A DNA stretch of 64,000 bases, taken from assembly GCF_964355755.1 (NCBI RefSeq), contig NW_027306095.1, positions 1 through 64,000 on the forward strand, in the 5' to 3' direction. Source of the stretch: Antedon mediterranea (lineage: Eukaryota; Echinodermata; Crinoidea; Comatulida; Antedonidae). Positions within the stretch are counted from its first letter, which is position 1. Every line of letters begins with the position of its first letter. The notes under the pieces are model-generated. The model was not told where the DNA came from. It made no database searches and worked only from the letters and a program-made list of their open reading frames with translations. A program made the translations under genes and the position numbers. Below, piece after piece: positions 36,444-50,370 of this stretch.

Positions 36444-39400
36444 CTTTTTGTGCATTTCGAAAAAACTTTTCACTCCAAAACATCAAAGTGCATACAATAG
36501 CTTAATATCGTATTTGGAGACGTTTTAGACAATTTTGTGCATTTCGATGAAACTTTTCACACAAAAACATCAAAGTGCACAAAATAGCTTCAAATCGCAT
36601 TTGCAGACGTTTTAAACCATTTAGTGCATTTCGATGAAACTTGATTACACAAAAACATCAAAGTGCTTAAAATCACATTTGAAACCGTTTTAGACCATTT
36701 TGAGAATTTCGATAAAACTTTTCACACAAAACATTAAAGTGCACAAAATAGCTTTAAATCGCATTTGCAGACGTTTTAGACCATTTTGTGCATTTCGATG
36801 AAACTTGATTACACAAAAATATCAAAGTGCTTAAAATCACATTTGAAACCGTTTTAGACCATTTTGAGCGTTTCGATAAAACTTTTCACACAAAACATCA
36901 AAGTGCACAAAATAACTTCAAATCGCAATTGGAGACGTTTTAGACCATTTTGTGCATTTCGATGAAACTTTTCACACAAAAACGACAAAGTGCACAAAAT
37001 AGCTTCAAATCGCATTTAGAGACGTTTTAGACAATTTTGTACATTTCGATGAAACTGGATTACACAAAACATCAAATTGCACAAAATAGCTTCAAATCGC
37101 ATTTGGAGACGTTTTAGACCATTTTGTGCATTTCGAAAAAACTTTTCACACAAAAACGACAAAGTGCACAAAATAGCTTCAAATCGCATTTGCAGACGTT
37201 TTAGACCATTTTGTGCATTTCGATGAAACTTTTCACACAAAAACATCAAAGTGCACAAAATTGCTTCAAATCGCATTTGGAGACGTTTTAGACCATTTTG
37301 AGCATTTCGATGAAACTTTTCACACAAAAACGACAAAGTGCACAAAATAGCTTCAAATCGCATTTAGAGACGTTTTAGACAATTTTGTGCCTTTCGATGA
37401 AACTTTTCACAAAAAAACATCAAAGTGCACAAAATAGCTTCAAATCGCATTTGCAGACGTTTTAGACCATTTTGTGCATTTCGATGAAACTTTTCACAAA
37501 AAAACATCAAAGTGCACAAAATTGCTTCAAATCGCATTTGGAGACGTTTTAGACCATTTTGAGCATTTCGATGAAACTTTTCACACAAAAACGACAAAGT
37601 GCACAAAATAGCTTCAAATCGCATTTAGAGACGTTTTAGACCATTTTGTGCATTTCGATGAAACTTTTCACAAAAAAACATCAAAGTGCACAAAATAGCT
37701 TCAATCGCATTTAGAGACGTTTTAGACCATTTTGTGCATTTCGATGAAACTTTTCACACAAAAACATCAAAGTGCACAAAATAGCTTCAAATCGCATTTA
37801 GAGACGTTTTAGACCATTTTGTGCATTTCGATGAAACTTTTCAGAAAAAAACATCAAAGTGCACAAAATAGCTTCAAATCGCATTTGGAGACGTTTTAGA
37901 CCATTTTGAGCATTTCGATGAAACTTTTCACACAAAAACGACAAAGTGCACAAAATAGCTTCAAATCGCATTTAGAGACGTTTTAGACCATTTTTTGCAT
38001 TTCGATGAAACTTTTCACACAAAAACATCAAAGTGCACAAAATAGCTTCAAATCGCATTTAGAGACGTTTTAGACCATTTTGTGCATTTCGATGAAACTT
38101 TTCAAACAAAAACATCAAAGTGCACAAAATAGCTTCAAATCGCATTTGGAGACGTTTTAGACCATGTTGTGCATTTCGAAAAAACTTGATTACACAAAAA
38201 TATCAAAGTGCTTAAAATCACATTTGAAACCGTTTTAGACTATTTTGAGCATTTCGATAAAACTTTTCACACAAAACATTAAAGTGCACAAAATAGCAAA
38301 CTTTTTACACAAAAAAAATTAAAGTGCACAAAAGAGCTCCAAATCGCATTTGGAGACGTTTTAGACCATTTTGTGCATTTCGAAAAAACTTTTCACTCAA
38401 AAACATCAAAGTGCATACAACAGCTTAATATCGTATTTGGAGACGTTTTAGACAATTTTGTGCATTTCGATGAAACTTTTCACACAAAAACATCAAAGTG
38501 CACAAAAATTTTGTGCACTTTGATGTTTTTTTTCAAATCGCATTTGCAGACGTTTTAAACCATTTTGTGCATTTCGATGAAACTTGATTACACAAAAACA
38601 TCAAAGTGCTTAAAATCACATTTGAAACCGTTTTAGACCATTTTGAGAATTTCGATAAAACTTTTCACACAAAACATTAAAGTGCACAAAATAGCTTCAA
38701 ATCGCATTTGCAGACGTTTTAGACCATTTTGTGCATTTCGATGAAACTTGAATACACAAAAATATCAAAGTGCTTAAAATCACATTTGAAACCGTTTTAG
38801 ACCATTTTGAGCATTTCGATAAAACTTTTCACACAATACATCAAAGTGCACAAAATAACTTCAAATCGCAATTGGAGACGTTTTAGACCATTTTGTGCAT
38901 TTCGAAAAAACTTTTCACACAAAAACGACAAAGTGCACAAAATAGCTTCAAATCGCATTTAGAGACGTTTTAGACAATTTTGTACATTTCGATGAAACTG
39001 GATTACACAAAACATCAAAGTGCACAAAATAGCTTCAAATCGCATTTGCAGACGTTTTAGACCATTTTGTGCATTTCGATGAAACTTTTCACACAAAAAC
39101 ATCAAAGTGCACAAAATTGCTTCAAATCGCATTTGGAGACGTTTTAGACCATTTTGAGTCATTTCGATGAAACTTTTCACACAAAAACGACAAAGTGCAC
39201 AAAATAGCTTCAAATCGCATATAGAGACGTTTTAGACCATTTTGTGCATTTCGATGAAACTTTTCACAAAAAAACATCAAAGTGCACAAAATAGCTTCAA
39301 ATCGCATTTAGAGACGTTTTAGACCATTTTGTGCATTTCGATGAAACTTTTCACACAAAAACATCAAAGTGCACAAAATAGCTTCAAATCGCATTTAGAG

Positions 39401-39652
39401 ACGTTTTAGACCATTTTGAGCATTTCGATGAAACTTTTCACACAAAAACGACAAAGTGCACAAAATAGCTTCAAATCGCATTTAGAGACGTTTTAGACCA
39501 TTTTGTGCATTTCGATGAAACTTTTCACACAAAAACATCAAAGTGCACAAAATAGCTTCAAATCGCATTTAGAGACGTTTTAGACCATTTTGTGCATTTC
39601 GATGAAACTTTTCACACAAAAACATCAAAGTGCACAAAATAGCTTCAAATCG
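36424..39652 (-). repeat. Satellite block R3 (reverse orientation)
   Basis: This is a 3.2-kb reverse block embedded between two long forward blocks. It contains a 45-bp fold-back at 38486-38530. Monomer order resembles parts of R1/R2: a run of full monomers (about 37016-38160), then the short-monomer cassette around 38230-38440, then further full monomers. It ends where reverse CTTCAAATCG abuts forward TCGTTTTTGTGTG near 39652. Confidence 0.93.
38486..38530. repeat. 45-bp near-perfect fold-back palindrome inside block R3
   Basis: A 22-bp arm (38486-38507, containing ACATCAAAGTGCACAAAA) is followed by one A and by its exact 22-bp reverse complement (38509-38530). Reverse monomer sequence then resumes at TTCAAATCGC. 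In effect a ~22-bp forward-sense piece, copied from the immediately preceding reverse sequence, replaces the expected TAGC. This looks like a local template switch and not a block inversion. Confidence 0.95.
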
Positions 39653-39662
39653 TCGTTTTTGT
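39643..39662. other. R-to-F orientation junction
   Basis: Reverse CTTCAAATCG runs into forward TCGTTTTTGTGTG at about 39652. One or two bases (CG) could belong to both sides. The two monomers meet at different positions, so no palindrome is formed. Confidence 0.9.
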
Positions 39663-40500
39663 GTGAAAAGTTTCATCGAAATGCACAAAATGGTCTAAAA
39701 CGTCTTCAATTGCGATTTGAAGTTATTTTGTGCACTTTGATGTTTTGTGTGAAAAGTTTTATCGAAATGCTCAAAATGGTCTAAAACGGTTTCAAATGTG
39801 ATTTTAAGCACTCTGATATTTTTGTGTAATCAAGTTTCATCGAAATGCACAAAATGGTCTAAAACGTCTGCAAATGCGATTTGAAGCTATTTTGTGCACT
39901 TTGATGTTTTTGTGTGAAAAGTTTCATCGAAATGCACAAAATTGTCCAAAACGTCTCCAAATACGATATTAAGCTAATGTATGCACTTTAATATTTTTGA
40001 GTGAAAAGTTTTTTCGAAATGCACAAAATGGTCTAAAACGTCTCCAAATGCGATTTGAAGCTATTTTGTGCACTTTGATGTTTTTTTTTAAAAACTTTCA
40101 TCGAAATGCACAAAATGGTCTAAAACGTCTCTAAATGCGATTTGAAGCTATTTTGTGCACTTTGATGTTTTTGTGTGAAAAGTTTCAACGAAATGCACAA
40201 AATGGTCTAAAACGTCTCTAAATGCGATTTGAAGCTATTTTGTGCACTTTGATGTTTTTTTGTGAAAAGTTTCATCGAAATGCACAAAATGGTCTAAAAC
40301 GTCTCTAAATGCGATTTGAAGCTATTTTGTGCACTTTGATGTTTTTTTGTGAAAAGTTTCATCGAAATGCACAAAATGGTCTAAAACGTCTCTAAATGCG
40401 ATTTGAAGCTATTTTGTGCACTTTGTCGTTTTTGTGTGAAAAGTTTCATCGAAATGCTCAAAATGGTCTAAAACGTCTCCAAATGCGATTTGAAGCAGTT

Positions 40501-43500
40501 TTGTGCACTTTGATGTTTTTGTGTGAAAAGTTTCATCGAAATGCACAAAATGGTCTAAAACGTCTGCAAATGCGATTTGAAGCTATTTTGTGCACTTTGA
40601 TGTTTTTTTGTGAAAAGTTTCATCGAAAGGCACAAAATTGTCTAAAACGTCTCTAAATGCGATTTGAAGCTATTTTGTGCACTTTGTCGTTTTTGTGTGA
40701 AAAGTTTCATCGAAATTCTCAAAATGGTCTAAAACGTCTCCAAATGCGATTTGAAGCAATTTTGTGCACTTTGATGTTTTTGTGTGAAAAGTTTCATCGA
40801 AATGCACAAAATGGTCTAAAACGTCTGCAAATGCGATTTGAAGCTATTTTGTGCACTTTGTCGTTTTTGTGTGAAAAGTTTTTTCGAAATGCACAAAATG
40901 GTCTAAAACGTCTCCAAATGCGATTTGAAGCAATTTTGTGCACTTTGATGTTTTGTGTAATTCAGTTTCATCGAAATGTACAAAATTGTCAAAAACGTCT
41001 CTAAATGCGATTTGAAGCTATTTTGTGCACTTTGTCGTTTTTGTGTGAAAAGTTTTTTCGAAATGCACAAAATGGTCTAAAACGTCTCCAATTGCGATTT
41101 GAAGTTATTTTGTGCACTTTGATGTTTTGTGTGAAAAGTTTTATCGAAATGCTTAAAATGGTCTAAAACGGTTTCAAATGTGATTTTAAGCACTTTGATA
41201 TTTTTGTATAATCAAGTTAAATCGAAATAGACAAAATGGTCTAAAACGTCTGCAAATGCGATTTAAAGCTATTTTGTGCACTTTAATGTTTTGTGTGAAA
41301 AGTTTTATCGAAATTCTCAAAATGGTCTAAAACGGTTTCAAATGTGATTTTAAGCACTTTGATGTTTTTGTGTAATCAAGTTTCATCGAAAAGCACAAAA
41401 TGGTTTAAAACGTCTGCAAACGCGATTTGAAGCTATTTTGTGCACTTTGATGTTTTTGTGTGAAAAGTTTCATCGAAATGCACAAAATTGTCTAAAACGT
41501 TTCCAAATACGATATTAAGCTATTGTATGCACTTTGATGTTTTTGAGTGAAAAGTTTTTTCGAAATGCACAAAATGGTTTAAAACGTCTCCAAATGCGAT
41601 TTGAAGCTATTTTGTGCACTTTGATGTTTTTTTCTGAAAAGTTTCATCGAAATGCACAAAATGGTCTAAAACGTCTCTAAATGCGATTTGAAGCTATTTT
41701 GTGCACTTTGATGTTTTTGTGTGAAAAGTTTCATCGAAATGCACAAAATGGTCTAAAACGTCTCTAAATGCGATTTGAAGTTATTTTGTGCACTTTGATG
41801 TTTTGTGTGAAAAGTTTTATCGAAATGCTCAAAATGGTCTAAAACGGTTTCAAATGTGATTTTAAGCACTTTGATATTTTTGTGTAATCATGTTTCATCG
41901 AAATGCACAAAATGGTCTAAAACGTCTCCAAATGCGATTTGAAGCTATTTTGTGCACTTTAATGTTTTGTGTGAAAAGTTTTATCGAAATTCTCAAAATG
42001 GTCTAAAACGGTTTCAAATGTGATTTTAAGCACTTTGATGTTTTTGTGTAATCAAGTTTCATCGAAATGCACAAAATGGTTTAAAACGTCTGCAAATGCG
42101 ATTTGAAGCTATTTTGTGCACTTTGATGTTTTTGTGTGAAAAGTTTCATCGAAATGCACAAAATTGTCTAAAACGTTTCCAAATACGATATTAAGCTATT
42201 GTATGCACTTTGATGTTTTTGAGTGAAAAGTTTTTTCGAAATGCACAAAATGGTCTAAAACGTCTCCAAATGCGATTTGGAGCTCTTTTGTGCACTTTGA
42301 TGTTTTGTGTAAAAAGTTTGCTATTTTGTGCACTTTAATGTTTTGTGTGAAAAGTTTTATCGAAATGCTCAAAATTGTCTAAAACGGTTTCAAATGTGAT
42401 TTTAAGCACTTTGATATTTTTGTGTAATCAAGTTTCATCGAAATGCACAAAATGGTCTAAAACGTCTGCAAATGCGATTTGAAGCTATTTTGTGCACTTT
42501 GATGTTTTTTTGTGAAAAGTTTCATCGAAAGGCACAAAATTGTCTAAAACGTCTCTAAATGCGATTTGAAGCTATTTTGTGCACTTTGTCGTTTTTGTGT
42601 GAAAAGTTTCATCGAAATTCTCAAAATGGTCTAAAACGTCTCCAAATGCGATTTGAAGCAATTTTGTGCACTTTGATGTTTTTGTGTGAAAAGTTTCATC
42701 GAAATGCACAAAATGGTCTAAAACGTCTGCAAATGCGATTTGAAGCTATTTTGTGCACTTTGTCGTTTTTGTGTGAAAAGTTTTTTTGAAATGCACAAAA
42801 TGGTCTAAAACGTCTCCAAATGCGATTTGAAGCAATTTTGTGCACTTTGATGTTTTGTGTAATCCAGTTTCATCGAAATGTACAAAATTGTCTAAAACGT
42901 CTCTAAATGCGATTTGAAGCTATTTTGTGCACTTTGTCGTTTTTGCGTGAAAAGTTTTTTCGAAATGCACAAAATGGTCTAAAACGTCTCCAAATGCGAT
43001 TTGAAGCAATTTTGTGCACTTTGATGTTTTGTGTAATCCAGTTTCATCGAAATGTACAAAATTGTCTAAAACGTCTCTAAATGCGATTTGAAGCTATTTT
43101 GTGCACTTTGTCGTTTTTGTGTGAAAAGTTTTTTCGAAATGCACAAAATGGTCTAAAACGTCTCCAATTGCGATTTGAAGTTATTTTGTGCACTTTGATG
43201 TTTTGTGTGAAAAGTTTTATCGAAATGCTCAAAATGATCTAAAACGGTTTCAAATGTGATTTTAAGCACTTTGATATTTTTGTGTAATCAAGTTTCATCG
43301 AAATGCACAAAATGGTTTAAAACGTCTGCAAATGCGATTTGAAGCTATTTTGTGCACTTTGATGTTTTTGTGTGAAAAGTTTCATCGAAATGCACAAAAT
43401 TGTCTAAAACGTCTCCAAATACGATATTAAGCTATTTTGTGCACTTGGATGTTTTTGTGTGAAAAGTTTCATCGAAATGCACAAAATGGTCTAAAACGTC

Positions 43501-45371
43501 TGCAAATGCGATTTGAAGCTATTTTGTGCACTTTGATGTTTTTTTGTGAAAAGTTTCATCGAAATGCACAAAATTGTCTAAAACGTCTCTAAATGCGATT
43601 TGAAGCTATTTTGTGCACTTTGTCGTTTTTGTGTGAAAAGTTTCATCGAAATGCTCAAAATGGTCTAAAACGTCTCCAAATGCGATTTGAAGCAATTTTG
43701 TGCACTTTGATGTTTTTGTGTGAAAAGTTTCATCGAAATGCACAAAATGGTCTAAAACGTCTGCAAATGCGATTTGAAGCTATTTTGTGCACTTTGTCGT
43801 TTTTGTGTGAAAAGTTTTTTCGAAATGCACAAAATGGTCTAAAACGTCTCCAAATGCGATTTGAAGCAATTTTGTGCACTTTGATGTTTTGTGTAATTCA
43901 GTTTCATCGAAATGTACAAAATTGTCAAAAACGTCTCTAAATGCGATTTGAAGCTATTTTGTGCACTTTGTCGTTTTTGTGTGAAAAGTTTTTTCGAAAT
44001 GCACAAAATGGTCTAAAACGTCTCCAATTGCGATTTGAAGTTATTTTGTGCACTTTGATGTTTTGTGTGAAAAGTTTTATCGAAATGCTTAAAATGGTCT
44101 AAAACGGTTTCAAATGTGATTTTAAGCACTTTGATATTTTTGTATAATCAAGTTAAATCGAAATAGACAAAATGGTCTAAAACGTCTGCAAATGCGATTT
44201 AAAGCTATTTTGTGCACTTTAATGTTTTGTGTGAAAAGTTTTATCGAAATTCTCAAAATGGTCTAAAACGGTTTCAAATGTGATTTTAAGCACTTTGATG
44301 TTTTTGTGTAATCAAGTTTCATCGAAAAGCACAAAATGGTTTAAAACGTCTGCAAACGCGATTTGAAGCTATTTTGTGCACTTTGATGTTTTTGTGTGAA
44401 AAGTTTCATCGAAATGCACAAAATTGTCTAAAACGTTTCCAAATACGATATTAAGCTATTGTATGCACTTTGATGTTTTTGAGTGAAAAGTTTTTTCGAA
44501 ATGCACAAAATGGTTTAAAACGTCTCCAAATGCGATTTGAAGCTATTTTGTGCACTTTGATGTTTTTTTTCTGAAAAGTTTCATCGAAATGCACAAAATG
44601 GTCTAAAACGTCTCTAAATGCGATTTGAAGCTATTTTGTGCACTTTGATGTTTTTGTGTGAAAAGTTTCATCGAAATGCACAAAATGGTCTAAAACGTCT
44701 CTAAATGCGATTTGAAGTTATTTTGTGCACTTTGATGTTTTGTGTGAAAAGTTTTATCGAAATGCTCAAAATGGTCTAAAACGGTTTCAAATGTGATTTT
44801 AAGCACTTTGATATTTTTGTGTAATCATGTTTCATCGAAATGCACAAAATGGTCTAAAACGTCTCCAAATGCGATTTGAAGCTATTTTGTGCACTTTAAT
44901 GTTTTGTGTGAAAAGTTTTATCGAAATTCTCAAAATGGTCTAAAACGGTTTCAAATGTGATTTTAAGCACTTTGATGTTTTTGTGTAATCAAGTTTCATC
45001 GAAATGCACAAAATGGTTTAAAACGTCTGCAAATGCGATTTGAAGCTATTTTGTGCACTTTGATGTTTTTGTGTGAAAAGTTTCATCGAAATGCACAAAA
45101 TTGTCTAAAACGTTTCCAAATACGATATTAAGCTATTGTATGCACTTTGATGTTTTTGAGTGAAAAGTTTTTTCGAAATGCACAAAATGGTCTAAAACGT
45201 CTCCAAATGCGATTTGGAGCTCTTTTGTGCACTTTGATGTTTTGTGTAAAAAGTTTGCTATTTTGTGCACTTTAATGTTTTGTGTGAAAAGTTTTATCGA
45301 AATGCTCAAAATTGTCTAAAACGGTTTCAAATGTGATTTTAAGCACTTTGATATTTTTGTGTAATCAAGTT
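40501..45371 (+). repeat. 2936-bp spaced direct duplication
   Basis: About 1.93 kb (40501-42434) recurs at 43437-45371. Diagnostic shared variants are GTAATTCAG, TTGTCAAAAACG and TTTTTGTATAATCAAGTTAA followed by ATCGAAATAGAC. Spacing drifts from 2936 to 2938 because of T-run length near 44570. The pair is separated by about 1 kb. Confidence 0.88.
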
Positions 45372-48300
45372 TTTTCGAAATGCACAAAATGGTCTAAAAC
45401 GTCTCTAAATGCGATTTGAAGCTATTTTGTGCACTTTGATGTTTTTGTGTGAAAAGTTTCATCGAAATGCACAAAATGGTCTAAAACGTCTCTAAATGCG
45501 ATTTGAAGTTATTTTGTGCACTTTGATGTTTTGTGTGAAAAGTTTTATCGAAATGCTCAAAATGGTCTAAAACGGTTTCAAATGTGATTTTAAGCACTTT
45601 GATATTTTTGTGTAATCATGTTTCATCGAAATGCACAAAATGGTCTAAAACGTCTCCAAATGCGATTTGAAGCTATTTTGTGCACTTTAATGTTTTGTGT
45701 GAAAAGTTTTATCGAAATTCTCAAAATGGTCTAAAACGGTTTCAAATGTGATTTTAAGCACTTTGATGTTTTTGTGTAATCAAGTTTCATCGAAATGCAC
45801 AAAATGGTTTAAAACGTCTGCAAATGCGATTTGAAGCTATTTTGTGCACTTTGATGTTTTTGTGTGAAAAGTTTCATCGAAATGCACAAAATTGTCTAAA
45901 ACGTTTCCAAATACGATATTAAGCTATTGTATGCACTTTGATGTTTTTGAGTGAAAAGTTTTTTCGAAATGCACAAAATGGTCTAAAACGTCTCCAAATG
46001 CGATTGGGAGCTCTTTTGTGCACTTTGATGTTTTGTGTAAAAAGTTTGCTATTTTGTGCACTTTAATGTTTTGTGTGAAAAGTTTTATCGAAATGCTCAA
46101 AATTGTCTAAAACGGTTTCAAATGTGATTTTAAGCACTTTGATATTTTTGTGTAATCAAGTTTTTTCAAAATGCACAACATGGTCTAAAACGTCTCCAAA
46201 TGCGATTTGAAGCTATTTTGTGCACTTTGATGTTTTTGTGTGAAAAGTTTCATCGAAATGCACAAAATGGTCTAAAACGTCTCTAAATGCGATTTAAAGC
46301 TATTTTGTGCACTTTGTCGTTTTTGTGTGAAAAGTTTCATCGAAATGCTCAAAATGGTCTAAAACGTCTCCAAATGCGATTTGAAGCTATTTTGTGCACT
46401 TTGTCGTTTTTGTGTGAAAAGTTTCATCGAAATGCTCAAAATGGTCTAAAACGTCTCTAAATGCGATTTGAAGCTATTTTGTGCACTTTGATGTTTTTTT
46501 GTGAAAAGTTTCATCGAAATGCACAAAATGGTCTAAAACGTCTCTAAATGCGATTTGAAGCTATTTTGTGCACTTTGATGTTTTTGTGTGAAAAGTTTCA
46601 TCGAAATGCACAAAATGGTCTAAAACGTCTCTAAATGCGATTTGAAGCTATTTTGTGCACTTTGATGTTTTTTTGTGAAAAGTTTCTTCGAAATGCACAA
46701 AATGGTCTAAAACGTCTCTAAATGCGATTTGAAGCTATTTTGTGCACTGTGTCGTTTTTGTGTGAAAAGTTTCATCGAAATGCTCAAAATGGTCTAAAAC
46801 GTCTCCAAATGCGATTTGAAGCAATTTTGTGCACTTTGATGTTTTTGTGTGAAAAGTTTCATCGAAATGCACAAAATGGTCTAAAACGTCTGCAAATGCG
46901 ATTTGAAGCTATTTTGTGCACTTTGATGTTTTTTTGTGAAAAGTTTCATCGAAAGGCACAAAATTGTCTAAAACGTCTCTAAATGCGATTTGAAGCTATT
47001 TTGTGCACTTTGTCGTTTTTGTGTGAAAAGTTTCATCGAAATGCTCAAAATGGTCTAAAACGTCTCCAAATGCGATTTGAAGCAATTTGGTGCACTTTGA
47101 TGTTTTTGTGTGAAAAGTTTCATCGAAATGCACAAAATGGTCTAAAACGTCTGCAAATGCGATTTGAAGCTATTTTGTGCACTTTGATGTTTTTTTGTGA
47201 AAAGTTTCATCGAAAGGCACAAAATTGTCTAAAACGTCTCTAAATGCGATTTGAAGCTATTTTGTGCACTTTGTCGTTTTTGTGTGAAAAGTTTCATCGA
47301 AATTCTCAAAATGGTCTAAAACGTCTCCAAATGCGATTTGAAGCAATTTTGTGCACTTTGATGTTTTTGTGTGAAAAGTTTCATCGAAATGCACAAAATG
47401 GTCTAAAACGTCTGCAAATGCGATTTGAAGCTATTTTGTGCACTTTGTCGTTTTTGTGTGAAAAGTTTTTTTGAAATGCACAAAATGGTCTAAAACGTCT
47501 CCAAATGCGATTTGAAGCAATTTTGTGCACTTTGATGTTTTGTGTAATCCAGTTTCATCGAAATGTACAAAATTGTCTAAAACGTCTCTAAATGCGATTT
47601 GAAGCTATTTTGTGCACTTTGTCGTTTTTGCGTGAAAAGTTTTTTCGAAATGCACAAAATGGTCTAAAACGTCTCCAAATGCGATTTGAAGCAATTTTGT
47701 GCACTTTGATGTTTTGTGTAATCCAGTTTCATCGAAATGTACAAAATTGTCTAAAACGTCTCTAAATGCGATTTGAAGCTATTTTGTGCACTTTGTCGTT
47801 TTTGTGTGAAAAGTTTTTTCGAAATGCACAAAATGGTCTAAAACGTCTCCAATTGCGATTTGAAGTTATTTTGTGCACTTTGATGTTTTGTGTGAAAAGT
47901 TTTATCGAAATGCTCAAAATGATCTAAAACGGTTTCAAATGTGATTTTAAGCACTTTGATATTTTTGTGTAATCAAGTTTCATCGAAATGCACAAAATGG
48001 TTTAAAACGTCTGCAAATGCGATTTGAAGCTATTTTGTGCACTTTGATGTTTTTGTGTGAAAAGTTTCATCGAAATGCACAAAATTGTCTAAAACGTCTC
48101 CAAATACGATATTAAGCTATTTTGTGCACTTGGATGTTTTTGTGTGAAAAGTTTCATCGAAATGCACAAAATGGTCTAAAACGTCTGCAAATGCGATTTG
48201 AAGCTATTTTGTGCACTTTGATGTTTTTTTGTGAAAAGTTTCATCGAAATGCACAAAATTGTCTAAAACGTCTCTAAATGCGATTTGAAGCTATTTTGTG

Positions 48301-49610
48301 CACTTTGTCGTTTTTGTGTGAAAAGTTTCATCGAAATGCTCAAAATGGTCTAAAACGTCTCCAAATGCGATTTGAAGCAATTTTGTGCACTTTGATGTTT
48401 TTGTGTGAAAAGTTTCATCGAAATGCACAAAATGGTCTAAAACGTCTGCAAATGCGATTATAAGCTATTTTGTGCACTTTGTCGTTTTTGTGTGAAAAGT
48501 TTTTTCGAAATGCACAAAATGGTCTAAAACGTATCCAAATGCGATTTGAAGCAATTTTGTGCACTTTGATGTTTTGTGTAATTCAGTTTCATCGAAATGT
48601 ACAAAATTGTCAAAAACGTCTCTAAATGCGATTTGAAGCTATTTTGTGCACTTTGTCGTTTTTGTGTGAAAAGTTTTTTCGAAATGCACAAAATGGTCTA
48701 AAACGTCTCCAATTGCGATTTGAAGTTATTTTGTGCACTTTGATGTTTTGTGTGAAAAGTTTTATCGAAATGCTTAAAATGGTCTAAAACGGTTTCAAAT
48801 GTGATTTTAAGCACTTTGATATTTTTGTATAATCAAGTTAAATCGAAATAGACAAAATGGTCTAAAACGTCTGCAAATGCGATTTAAAGCTATTTTGTGC
48901 ACTTTAATGTTTTGTGTGAAAAGTTTTATCGAAATTCTCAAAATGGTCTAAAACGGTTTCAAATGTGATTTTAAGCACTTTGATGTTTTTGTGTAATCAA
49001 GTTTCATCGAAAAGCACAAAATGGTTTAAAACGTCTGCAAACGCGATTTGAAGCTATTTTGTGCACTTTGATGTTTTTGTGTGAAAAGTTTCATCGAAAT
49101 GCACAAAATTGTCTAAAACGTTTCCAAATACGATATTAAGCTATTGTATGCACTTTGATGTTTTTGAGTGAAAAGTTTTTTCGAAATGCACAAAATGGTT
49201 TAAAACGTCTCCAAATGCGATTTGAAGCTATTTTGTGCACTTTGATGTTTTTTTCTGAAAAGTTTCATCGAAATGCACAAAATGGTCTAAAACGTCTCTA
49301 AATGCGATTTGAAGCTATTTTGTGCACTTTGATGTTTTTGTGTGAAAAGTTTCATCGAAATGCACAAAATGGTCTAAAACGTCTCTAAATGCGATTTGAA
49401 GTTATTTTGTGCACTTTGATGTTTTGTGTGAAAAGTTTTATCGAAATGCTCAAAATGGTCTAAAACGGTTTCAAATGTGATTTTAAGCACTTTGATATTT
49501 TTGTGTAATCATGTTTCATCGAAATGCACAAAATGGTCTAAAACGTCTCCAAATGCGATTTGAAGCTATTTTGTGCACTTTAATGTTTTGTGTGAAAAGT
49601 TTTATCGAAA
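42431..49610 (+). repeat. 4685-bp spaced direct duplication
   Basis: About 2.5 kb (42431-44926) recurs at 47116-49610. It includes GTTTTTTTGAAATGC (42780 and 47465), TTTTTGCGTG, CACTTGGATG and the rare TTTTTGTATAATCAAGTTAA. As the source already contained the second copy of the 2936-bp set, that rare marker is now present three times (about 41205, 44140 and 48825). Confidence 0.88.
44584..46170 (+). repeat. 791-bp tandem duplication
   Basis: GTAATCATG occurs at 44821 and 45612 and the flanking monomers match 791 bp apart. Copy 2 differs by CGATTGGGAGCTC near 46003 and TTTTTTCAAAATGC near 46164. Confidence 0.83.
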
Positions 49611-50350
49611 TGCTCAAAATTGTCTAAAACGGTTTCAAATGTGATTTTAAGCACTTTGATATTTTTGTGTAATCAAGTTTTTTCGAAATGCACAACATGG
49701 TCTAAAACGTCTCCAAATGCGATTTGAAGCTATTTTGTGCACTTTGATGTTTTTGTGTGAAAAGTTTCATCGAAATGCACAAAATGGTCTAAAACGTCTC
49801 TAAATGCGATTTAAAGCTATTTTGTGCACTTTGTCGTTTTTGTGTGAAAAGTTTCATCGAAATGCTCAAAATGGTCTAAAACGTCTCCAAATGCGATTTG
49901 AAGCTATTTTGTGCACTTTGTCGTTTTTGTGTGAAAAGTTTCATCGAAATGCTCAAAATGGTCTAAAACGTCTCTAAATGCGATTTGAAGCTATTTTGTG
50001 CACTTTGATGTTTTTTTGTGAAAAGTTTCATCGAAATGCACAAAATGGTCTAAAACGTCTCTAAATGCGATTTGAAGCTATTTTGTGCACTTTGATGTTT
50101 TTGTGTGAAAAGTTTCATCGAAATGCACAAAATGGTCTAAAACGTCTCTAAATGCGATTTGAAGCTATTTTGTGCACTTTGATGTTTTTTTGTGAAAAGT
50201 TTCTTCGAAATGCACAAAATGGTCTAAAACGTCTCTAAATGCGATTTGAAGCTATTTTGTGCACTTTGTCGTTTTTGTGTGAAAAGTTTCATCGAAATGC
50301 TCAAAATGGTCTAAAACGTCTCCAAATGCGATTTGAAGCAATTTTGTGCA
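46095..50350 (+). repeat. ~3518-bp spaced direct duplication
   Basis: Sequence at 46095-46833 recurs at 49613-50350. Shared rare states are GCGATTTAAAGC preceding a GTCG monomer (about 46289 and 49807) and GTTTCTTCGAAATG (46683 and 50201). The 49610/49613 edge is also the end of the 4685-bp copy, so two duplications abut there. Confidence 0.8.
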
Positions 50351-50370
50351 ATTTGATGTTTTTGTGTGAA

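Noticed and set aside
36424-41200. Inverted duplication between about 36900-38000 and 40000-41200
   Set aside because: Monomer order is mirrored (coordinates add to 78020), but the private variants I checked differ between the two sides, so shared higher-order layout explains it as well as a specific copy.
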